The notes beneath the pieces were generated by a model. That model worked only from the letters and a program-made list of their open reading frames with translations. It was not told where the DNA came from and did not search any database. Shown in pieces: positions 48,991-60,900 of a stretch of 64,000 bases of DNA (position 1 is its first letter; the number at the start of each line of letters is the position of its first letter). Origin of the DNA: Liolophura sinensis (taxonomy: Eukaryota; Mollusca; Polyplacophora; Chitonida; Chitonidae); the NCBI RefSeq assembly GCF_032854445.1, contig NC_088300.1:60546984-60610983 (forward strand), in the 5' to 3' direction. Made by a program: the position numbers and the translations under genes.

Positions 48991-51900
48991 GTAAAATACA
49001 AAAGTTTAGTTCTCAACTTACTAGTGCAGCAACAACAACACTTTTAGTTGATTCTCGATATCAGAGTTTGAATTTAGCATTGGCTTCCATTGTACTTGGG
49101 ATTAAGATAGACGTGTGTCTTAATCTCAGATTATACCAACCCCACGCTGTCCTGACTTTCATGATCTAACATAGCAATACTTGTGTCAGTGCACTGACAT
49201 ATGATCAGTAGCGTTATTGTGATCATAGTATATATTACGCCCTCGTAGTGATATGATTCACTTTTTTTTTAACCGCCACCCCCCCACCCCCCCCCACGCG
49301 CCTCTCCCAACACAAAATACAGTCTTCCTATTAAAACATTGTTATGAATAGTCAGAAAACATAGTATGACATATAGAATGTGTTAATATATGGACCTTAT
49401 AAATGAAGAAAAACATCTTATATTAGGTAAGCTATGTATTGAACATGAGAAAACATTATCACTGAGCTGCATGTAAAGGTTTAATATTGGGAAGGCATTT
49501 ACCTGCACTTTTGTCAGAATTTTAAATTTGTATTCTTGTGTTGTTTTGCTATCAAGGCAGTAGATCCAGTGTCAGTCCTGTGTCGGGTCACACCTAAGAC
49601 CTTAAAAGTTGTATCTTCCTTGCTTGGCGTTCAGCATAGAGGGGATAGTGCAATGACTGGTTGGTCCACATCAGTGTAATGGCTCGGATGGGGCACCTTA
49701 CTTGCATTCGATAAGTCATCTCAGTGAAGCAGCAGTAGATAAAAGAGCGGTGAAAATGCGTTCGGCAACAAGGAGGCACATTGCACGCACACTAAGGACT
49801 CTTTTGTTGTCATATGACTGAAAAATTGTTTTGTACAAAGTTAAACCCCAAGCACTCAGTTGCACTATCAACATTAATGCACTATGATGCATACAACCTT
49901 AGGGAACATATAATACCACAATTGTTACTAATGAATATGTTCTCAAGTTCAGATACATTTTGTAAGTGAGTGTGTAATATGAGTAACAATTTTTCAGGTG
50001 TGTCTTTATATACTACTTGTAAATTATCAAGTCTTCATTTATATGCTGTTAAATGCTTATGCATGTATAGTCAGTACAAAATGCCTGTACTGTTGTGGTG
50101 AAGTGGGTCATTTTGTAATTGATCACTTTTGTGATTTCAGATATGTCATCAGAGAGAAATGAAATAATGAAAATAGCTGTTCCAGAGTTAAGGAGCTTTT
50201 GCAGAGAGAAGGGCCTAGAGTTTGAGGTTTGTTTGAAAAGAAAATCACACACCGGTAGTGGCAAATGGAAAAAATCTGCTGTATTTATTCTACATGACAG
50301 TGAACACAGACTGTATTGTTAGTATAGAATCAGGCTTTCTTTTTGAAATGTAATAGCCTTCATATTGATATTGATACTAATGTTTGTTCCAGCAGCCTAC
50401 TTGGTTACCTCCCACCGTAATGCTGGCCATCGTCGTATAAGTGAAATATTCTTGAGTACGGCGTAAAACACCAAACAAATAAATAAATAATTAAACACCT
50501 ATATTTCCAGATTTCTTCAGAGACTTCAGATATATGCTTTGTTTATATATAAATGGCTGGAGGATTATTATCACTGATTTTCAACATGTAATCTACTGAC
50601 CACTCTAAGTATTTAATGCAAACTTTTCATTTCTAACTTCAATGAGAATGAATATCAGTATATCAAAAGTGTAATTTTCTACATTACAGCTTAATAGGAT
50701 TATGAGCAGAAATCAGGTTTATCACGAAAGCGTCGCTTTCAGACCTTTAAGCTTACAAACAATGGTAATGCACGTAAGGTACATGCATAACACAATGAAA
50801 GCTGAAAGTGCCTCATTAAAAAAAGCAAACTTAGTTGAAATGAAGTCTTTATATTCCTGTATGTCACTCAGTGCATGTATTTGCTATTCCAGATTTGCGA
50901 CATGAGATGGGGTGTGAGAGATGATGCATCCATCAGCCATTCCACATCAGATATTTGTCTCAATGAGTTAAAAAACTGCCAGAGGATATCCAGAGGACCT
51001 AACTTTGTGGCATGTGTTACTATGTCGATGTATTTCAGTGAATCACACATGGAATACTGTTATTAAAAAGCCTTCACAGTACAGCAGTGTTCGCTGTCAA
51101 TTTCTAACCTTTTCAGTTAAATCCAAATAGTTGATTGACTCTACATGAACATATGTTTAAAAGATGAAATAAATTAACACTACAAAATACTGTCATGTTT
51201 TTTGTGTGGTAGACTTAAATGGACCATGAATTTGTTAATATGAAGCAGAATGCTGTAAGCAACAAGATGATAAACATTTTAAAGATTGGAAGCACATATT
51301 GTAATGTACATGTAGGTGTTTCATGAAGATTTATTTGATGTCTATGTATTTTTCTTATATGTAAATTTCTTTTCTTGTCTTTTTTTTCTATTTTTTCTTA
51401 TGTTGTGATGTATTTTAATATTGCATTCATGTTGGAAATTCTTTTGTTGATTTCTTGAATTCTCAATGTTTCATTCTTCTTGTAATTGATTTAAGGCAAT
51501 TTTAGGTGATAAGTACGGGTATTGTCCATATCCAGCCAAACTGCTTGAGAAGGAGTTTGTCAAACTGCGTGACATCATAGCTGAACAGAGTGATTCTGAC
51601 CTCCGTCTCATTGAGAAGTGGTTTAAAAAAGACACCAATTGTACTCCACCTATGTACATCCTCCAGCCAATCACTGATATTCTGCATCACTATGACAATA
51701 CAGATCCAGAAAATAAAGAGCTATTTGAAAAGGTATGAACAATTAGCAGAAGTTTGTTAGATTTTAACCTCTAACAAACATTTCTGTGTAGCTGTATGTC
51801 ATTATGCTTTTGTATTCCATACATTCATCTTCATATACAATGACTGTATGATGGGAGGAAGTGGCCAAGGGAGTTAGCACGCCAGCGCAGCACAATGACC

Positions 51901-54900
51901 CAGGAGCGTCTCACCAGTGGGCTCATTGGGAGTTGAAGTCCAGCTCATGCTGGCTTCCTCTCCGGTTGTCTATGGAAAGGTCTGTCTGCAACCTGCGGAT
52001 GGTTGTGGCTACACCAATGAAATAAAATAAATGAATACTTTATGAGGCTATCTCTGAGACTATGGAAATCTCATACAAATATTCTGCCATTGTTTAAACT
52101 ACCCCTGAAAAGCTCAAATCTGACTGTCTTTAGCATCAAGAAGAATGGAAGCAGATTGATGGGGAGTTGTTCAGAATCCTTCATACTGCTGCAGAGAATG
52201 CCTGTAAACAAGGATTGATGACTGCTGAGGAAAGACGTTCTTACCAGAGATCAAGTAAGATTTTGTATATAATCCTTTTGAGCTAAGGCCTAAAATTTCA
52301 CCGAAAAAGTGGATTTGTAGGAACAAATTAATGTGATAATATATGTATACTTCTGGCGATGAAACCTACCTTCAGTACAAACCTCACACACCTTTCTAAG
52401 GTTAATAAGATATTCAATACATACAATTTAGTAATGTTATGTCATTTTACCATATATGTTTTATTCAAGTGTTTTGGGAATCCTCAGACTTGCATATATT
52501 TGCATTATTTCAAACTCTTAAGTACATGTAAGTCATTAACAAACTTTACACAATAGTCCATGGTGCATGTGTCACAATATTACAGATATATATTTGCATT
52601 ATTTCAAACTCTGACATCTTTGAAAATGAGCATGAGCCTTTATGGCCAAGGGTACGTTATTCCAGCTCATAGTGAGCTTCCTCTCCTGTTATATGCAGAA
52701 AGGTCTTCCAGCAACCTACAGACGGTTGTAAGTTTCTCTCGGACTCTGTCAGTTTCCTCCCACCATAATGCTGGCTGCCATGGTTAGGCAAAAGTGAAAT
52801 TTTCTTGAGTATGGTGTAAAACACCGACCAAAGAAAAAAAAAAAAAAATGAGTCCATGGTGCATGTGTCACAATATTACAGATATGAGTTTTTTCAAAAG
52901 TTCCAATTTTACTAATAAATACATCACATTTATTCAATTATTGCACATAACTACTTCCATAATTTCATAAACATTACAATTTGAGGATTAGTGCAAATGA
53001 TATTTGATGATAATATATGCATGTGTTTAGCATCATATGTCCATTTTTGTCTCTGCAGTCACTGAGCATGAGGTAACACAGGGCATTTTAAATGCTGAGG
53101 TGAAGAAAAACAAAGTGCTGTGTTTTACACGAGACATCATTGACCTGGACATCACAGACTCTTTAGCTGGTGGGTTTTAGCTTTTAATGTGCATGGAATG
53201 GACCAAAGCATAATCAAGCACAGTTTAATATTAGCCAGTTCTCACAATAGGATTTGATTTGTTATCACATTGACTGCAGGGTTGTGTGCAACCAAAAGGA
53301 ACAATTCAGTCTGGCAGAAGAAAGATATAAGAATACTTTTTGATTAAGTCATTATTTCTATTTTAGTAGTACTATAAATGTTGTTTTTTTTTTTGTTTTT
53401 TTTTGTATTTTTTTTTTTTTTGAAGTGGCTGTAACAGTTGTAAATGAATGCAGAATATTTGAACAAGCATTGTACCATTTAAATAATCATCTAAGAATAT
53501 GTTTTTCTCAACAGTATTGTGACATTTCTACATTGTTAATTTTTCTTACATGTTACAGTAGTTCATACTATGTTGGACCAAGATTTAAATATTATATGTT
53601 TGATGTTATGTGACTGACCCTTTAAAAAGGCCCTGACTGAAATTCTTTTTTCGTGTTTTTACAGATGCCAAATTATTTGATTATTTTTTTATTTCATTCA
53701 ATTTTTTTTTTTTTTCGTCCTTTGTTTGAAATGTCACTCTGCTTATACAGGTGAAGGTGCTATTTAGAGATATACATTTTCCTTAGTACAAAAATCTAGT
53801 CTAAGGATGGCTTATATTTACTGATACGCGAAGACTTCTGCCATTTTTTGCACCCGATTATGACATTGTATCTGTATTCACCTACCCTATGGGCAAAGCT
53901 CCATGCATACGCAATAATAAATATCCAAATTCACATAATACAAGATCTGTCTGCAAGGTAAGGCATTTATTCAGCTTTTGCAACCATTGACACTGAACTT
54001 TATTTGAGATTTCCTCGGAATTCTCAGTCCAATTCGAAAATAAGGTCTGCTTTGAGCCACTCGCTGCGTGATGTCATCTACCTGATTTGACCTAAAGTGG
54101 TATGTCAATCACGCTGACGTCTATTGAGAATCTGACTTCGTGGAAAAATATATCACAACATTATTTAAGTATTCCAACGTATAGAACAGCTCAGCTCACA
54201 AAGGTGGACATCGATGTTGTGAAGTGACAGACGCTTTTAGAATGACAAGAAATTGACGCTATGACTGCGAGGTCTTTTCTTTTCGTACCCCTTAAATGTC
54301 AACCACTTGTGCATGTGCTGAGCATGAAAACAATAGCTGCATGTTTGTGAGTAGGGCTCAGAAAGTGAAATATTATGAAATTACCACGCGTATATGCAAT
54401 GCAGTGAGATAAAACTTGTCCAAAAGACCACAAAGGCATGGAAAGATACCATATTAGGGAGATCCCAAAATTTAAAAAAGGTTAGTCAGGTGTGTGTATA
54501 TTTTCTCCCTGTCAAAACTGTCAAAAGGGAGCATGTAGCTGGGAATTAATTTTGTGAACTGTCATTGAGATCACCACTGTCAGATGCTTTGGTTGCTAGA
54601 AACTGTATCTGTTTACTGATACATTGTTGTGAAATGGAAACAATGGTTGTGACAATAGAAAAGGCATACCTGTGCATTTCTGAGTTGATGCAGGAAAGTT
54701 CACATACTAAGGCAAAGCTAATGTTCAATCCGTTAATCTTCATTAGGTAAAGCTGATGATCTGAGCTCTTTTGGGTTCTTAAACTCTTCATACTTTTAGA
54801 CAAGCATGTACATTGAATGATGTTGTAAAGACAGAATAAATGTTTGATCCTTCACATGAAGGAAAAATTCCCTAAATCTCCCAAAGTTTATTTAAAATTA

Positions 54901-57900
54901 GGAAAATGGAAACAGATTTGTCAGTATACATTTTATTTTACTAAGCGATGAGGTTCCGCTTCACTCTGTCAAAAGCATCAGCTGGACAGGACTTTGGTTA
55001 TATTTTCTCATGCTCTCACCCCATCTGTACAGGACCTGAAAATGCTAGCACAAACTGTTGGCTTAAATTATGCAGTAGTACTCATAAAAATGTTTACCTA
55101 GTTTTATTGTAAAAATCTAAGAATATTTATTCTGAGAATTGCCAAATGTTGGGTGATATATTTTAGTACTGTGTTCTGATCATTGTTAATTAAGTTTAAT
55201 TGTGATCAGTTATTTGAACAGGATTCTACGATTGTTCTTCCCTTCTGCGAAAAAAAAAAAACACACCTAACCTTCCCTCTTTTGTTATAAAGGGCTTGTA
55301 ACATCAAACAAACAATATTTTAATTTTGGCCTTATTAATTTAAGAATACCTATAAAGGTTTCTTCATAGGGTACAATATAGAGTGAAGAAAGTGAAGTTA
55401 TGCCATACAGGTACATGTTTGGTGTTATGGTCCATTTAATACACTAACTTTTTTTGTTTTTCAGGAAGGTATATTGACATGAATGCAGATGGCCAGGTGA
55501 AAGACCAGTGTGTAGAATTATTGAGACAGCTAAAAACTGAGAAGCTGGATGTTTGCTTAGGTAAGGATCAGCTAATAAAGCATGAGGTGAGATGGAGACC
55601 TGAAGGGGTGATCCCTGAGGACGAGGAACATGCATTGTACCTGGCCACTCTTAGAGAGGTGTTCATTAACAAGATGAAGGATATGATCATAGCCTCACTT
55701 TCACAGCAGAGGTCAAAAGGTCATGAACTTTATAATGAGGTTCTCCACCATGCTCATTTCTGTAAACGGAAAGGCGAGGATTTTCAAGGGAGGGAGCAAC
55801 TCATCAAAGACTTGCAGACGGCCTTCCAGGAAATTTGGGAGACAGAAGATCCAGCAAAAACTGAAGGGAAAGGAAAGGCCAAGAAGGAAAGTGGCAGAAA
55901 TCTTGCACGAGAAGAAGATAGTGACATTGGTAGCGATGTTGATGGAGTGCAGGAAGATTCAGAAATGTCTGAATTAGAGCGCCAGGAAGTGATCAGAGAA
56001 CAATACGTTGCCATGAAAGATCCGCTGAAACAGTGGGGCATAAGCTTCAGTATGGAAGAGTACAGCGATCTCAGCGACCCAAATAAAGACGTCAAAGCGG
56101 AGTCCCTGAGGACTGTGAGAGAGTCTGTCCACACTAAGCCACTGGTGGTGTATGGAGAGTCAGGATGTGGGAAAACAGCCCTTATGGCCAAGCTTGCTGA
56201 GGTGATCAAGAAAGAGACACCAGAGTCGGTTGTGTTGGTCAGGTTCCTGGGCACCTCTCCTCAGAGCTCCTCCATCCGTGACACGCTGGTCAGCATCTGT
56301 CACCAGATCCACAAGATCTTCGACCTTGAACCACTCAAGTTTGACCTTCAAGATAACTTCCCGTTTTTGGTGCAGTATTTCTCAGCTTTGTTGTGGAGGA
56401 TCAAGTCAGTCTCGAAACCTCTTTACATCCTTCTCGACTCGCTGGATCAGCTTCAGCCCTCTGATCATGCATTTTCATTGAACTGGTTGCCCACACAGCT
56501 GCCTGACAACGTCCATATTGTATTATCCACTTTACCAGAAATGCATGGATTGATGACCACCCTGAAAAATCACCTAATGGAAGACAAGCTGTTTTTTGAA
56601 GTGTTGCCCTTGCCGATGACAGATGCTAGCGACCTGCTGTTAAAAGTTTGGTCCAGATCAGTGGGTCGACAATTCACACAGCAACAACGACAGCTCTTGA
56701 AAGACAAAGTATCCTCTGGAGCTGCACCATTGTATCTGAAACTTCTGTTTTATCAGGCCGTGAAATGGCACTCTTATACAGACGTGGTTGATGTTGACTT
56801 GGGATTGACAGCTCAGGCTGCAATCAACAAGCTTTTTGATGACTTAGAGATTCTGCATGGGAAAACACTGATAAGTCATTCCTTTGGTGAGTACAACTCT
56901 ACAGCATGTGTAAACTGTGATGTTATATTAAATATGGCTACTTTAGACACAGCCTTAACACTGAAAGAAGGTCTCTGTGGCCAAGTGTTTAGCATGCTAG
57001 TGCAGCATAATGGCCCAGAAGCCTCTCACAGTGACTCTGAGTTCAAGCCCAGCTCAAGCTGGCTTCCTCTCTGATCGTATGTGGGAATGTCTGCAGCAAT
57101 CTGCAGATGGCCATGGGTTTACCCCGGACTCTGTCCAGTTTCCTTTCACCATATTGCTTGCTGTCATTGTATAAGTTAAATATTCTTGAGTATGGCGTAA
57201 AACTTCAATCATACTGCTATAATGTCATGAACTCAAAGTCGTTCATTCATTCACTCAGGCTACATCTCTGCTGCCAAGAATGGCCTGAGTAACCAGGAAA
57301 TGGAGCACCTGTTGTCTCTTGATGATGAGGTATTACAGGACATCTACCTGTATCACCTGCCTCCTAACGAACATGTCATCACATTACCTTCCCTGATCTG
57401 GAGGCGTGTCGTCTACGACTTAGGCGAATACCTTGTGGAAAGACGAGCGGACGGACGCTCCATAAAGGCTTGGTATCACAGGCAGTTTCAGCAAGTGGCA
57501 GAGGAGCGCTATTTGCAAGGCGAGGTGAAGGTCAAAGTTCACTCAGCTATGGTGGAATATTTCCTGGGGGTATGGAGTGAGAAGCCCAAACCTCTAGATC
57601 TGTACAAGATGAAAAAGCGATATTACCCCGATGCCCATCGTCAGGTTCCCGATCAGCCTCTGCTTCTGGGGTCATCCGTGTTTAACCTGAGAAAACTGAC
57701 AGAGCTACCCCATCATCTGGTCTACAGCCAAAAGCTGACAGAGTTCAGGGCCTTGGTTGGCTGTAATTTAGAGTGGTTGTACACGAAGTGCAAAGCTGTG
57801 GGGCTCTCTGAGACACTAGATGATCTACAGCTGGCTATTTCTGCAGGGAAGGAAATGAACAAGGTTGACAAGATAGGTGACATCATAGCTGACCTCCAAT

Positions 57901-60900
57901 TTGTGACTGACGTGCTTCTTCTAGGAAATGACAACATTAGGGAAAATCCAGTCAATGTAGGTGTGCAGGTGAGAAAGTCCCCGTATAAATAAAACCTCAT
58001 TGATTTTGATATCTTCATGGATATGATCTACAATTTCAGTAATGATATACTTGGGTTTATTATTTTATTCTGTTTTGTACATGTTTTGTTTTAGTGTTTA
58101 ACAGCTGATAGGAAACATTGCACCTGTAAAAGCAGAGAGGTTTTGGGGTGGAACAAATCAGAGTAAACATTTACCACTTGTACCTCAAACTTACAATTTA
58201 AAGCTGTAGCCAAATCAGTAATTTTGATTGGAGCCTGCTACATGATTGGTCAGCGGCTGATCAGCTATGGCAAAGAAAAATGCACTACACATGGTATTGT
58301 AAATGAATGATTCAGCATAAGAATGATGTGCGACTGAGTTGATCTGCTAATCAGATTAACGGTAACCTTAAAAACAAAGAGAATGATTTTAAGGAAGAGG
58401 AATGTATGTCTAAACATGAAAAAAAACATTCTCTTTTGAGGCATATTTTGTATTTTTTAATAACCCACCCGTTTTTCTCATATTTTCTGTCCATGGGCAG
58501 GAATATTCAGAGATCGGAACACATTGGGAACAAGCGATTCTTAAGAAAACTGTAGTTTAAGGTTATTTGCATACCCCAAGAAGAAAGCCTAGAAGCTTTC
58601 TTGTACTGTTAATTGTAAGGCCACCTCGTATACTTCATATTAAGAAATAAAAACCAAGCTTTTCATGTATCACTGGGTCTTTTTTCATGTAAAACAAGGT
58701 TAATCTGTTGGGTGTGGGTGGCCTGAATATTGGTATGACATCATACTGAGCCAGAGTTTCCAGGTTTCATTACAGTAACACACCCAGATCCCACCATGTG
58801 GTTTGCATCCAGTCTTAACAGTATCAAAATAAATGTATTACATACACTGCACATACCCTAATTCCTCAACCTTTTCACATATGAAAGAGAATACATATTT
58901 TTAAATTGATTTTGGAGATAAAACTTTATTGGTTGGATTGGCCAGTTTCAGGGCTTAGCTAAATGTTGTAAAATTGTCAGTCAAAACAGAATATAATGCC
59001 TTCAGAATATACATGTAGTTGAATAAACAGCTTTGAAACATGAGAAAAGGTTGAAGAATTATGGTATATATTAACCATGTCCGCGAATGTAAGTTTTATA
59101 TGTAAGTTTTGTGTATATTTACTTCTGTGTTTTATAGCAAATGTATGCCAAACCTTATAAGATACATTTCTTCAGTATTCACAACATATTGCCTAATCCA
59201 GATTTAGCGATAAATTTGTCCTTGTTTTATTTTCTTAGTTGTCGTATATATTATTGGGCCATATTTAGTTTAACATGTACACATGCATGCATTCTCTTTC
59301 CAGATCCTTGGCCAGCTAGGTACAGGTAGCCAGAAGTCCCCTGCCTTACAGACCTTGGTCAAAGAGGCCAGGGAGTGGTGCGGCTCCCACCCTCACCCTG
59401 TACTGGTGCCCCAACACCCCTGTCTGCCCTCACCAGGTGGCCACCTAAGACTGACCATCAATGCCTACTTGCAGACTCCAGGAGCTTTCCGTAAGAAACA
59501 CCATGCTTATAATAACTTGTGGATGAGATTGTTCTGTTAGCCAGATTTCTGAGCAGAGTGTAACGTAAAATTATTTGACTGCCTGTAAGCAAAAAGTTGT
59601 TGATTATCTGATGTGTTATGATCATTGCGGAGATCTTGATGGTACTAGTTACAGGTTCAGCCTAGTATTTTCGCTAATGCTATAAACAGTTGGTTTATGT
59701 ACATGTATATCCTGATGTACACAGAATATGTTATTGTAATAAACAGAGGGCAGGTAAGGATAAGGGAGGTGGGATGTTGAGGTGTAGAATAGACCAGAAT
59801 TAGTCTGGGGGTAGGGGATGGAATTAAATACAAATACTGTTACAGTTATAAACTGAAATATTTAGCTCATTATAACTGGACAATTTATAATTATATAATT
59901 TTGTTTCGGAAATAATTTTCCTGCTACGGCGATGTAGCAGCAGTTTTATAGTCAATGAGGTGGTCAAGGTTATTATTTTCTCTAAAATTTTTTAACATCG
60001 TCCACCTTATTGATTACAAAACTGACGCTCGACACCCATAGTAGGAAACAATATTTCAATTCTGTAACCCTCCCCAAAATGTTGAATGCAGGTATTCTCA
60101 TAATTAAATAGGAAAAACTACAGTCATGTAAATACTTTCACACCCATTCGACGTAGCATTGGAAGATCCCATATTCTAAATTGTGCACAACGTGCAACGT
60201 CACCAGGCAAAACCATTGCTTCTAGACAAAAGGGGTACCAGTCTATATAGTCACTGATTTCAGTTCTGACGAGTATCAAACTGATGGCAAATGCAGCTGT
60301 TGAAAATAATCTGTGAAGTGTCTTAAACGGTGAAACATTCGTTGGTGCCAGTCTACTTGTACTCTTCAACACTGACACGTTTCTTACATGAAATGAACAC
60401 TGCTGCCAAGTGTTCACATATCTTCTGCAGCACACTGGTTAATACCTGGTATGTGATACTTATCCATTCACTTTTCTCAGTGAAAACAACATCCCATTTG
60501 AAAAATGGGAAAAAAAATTTGTCCGTTTTATTTATGACGAGCGTTTAATATGTGACCCAATGGGAATAAAAACATGAGATTTATAGTCTTTGACCAGCTT
60601 CCTTATATGTAATACGAAAGCATTGAAGGTTATAGAATTGTAGATTTATTCTTTGTGCTTTTATAAAACTTTTATGATTTTTCTAGTATCGGGTAGGTGT
60701 AAAAACATCTTATGAATGGATGACTTACAGAGAATGGAGGACTTTCTTTCATGATATAAACATTGATGTTTTTGAGCAGGTAACTCATCAATTTTACGCA
60801 CCTGTCTGGCTCTGCGTGAGGACACTAACAGCCTCCTGGTGGTGGAGATGGGTGGCAAGGTGCACAACTCTGACACCCTCAAAACCTATGATCTGGAGGA

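Noticed and set aside
55784-56254. Minus-strand frame of 156 codons
   Set aside because: Antisense shadow of NWD-like exon 7.
56887-57074. Coding extension of exon 7
   Set aside because: Follows a good donor, reads into a SINE and lacks family similarity; exon 8 phase fits the donor exactly.
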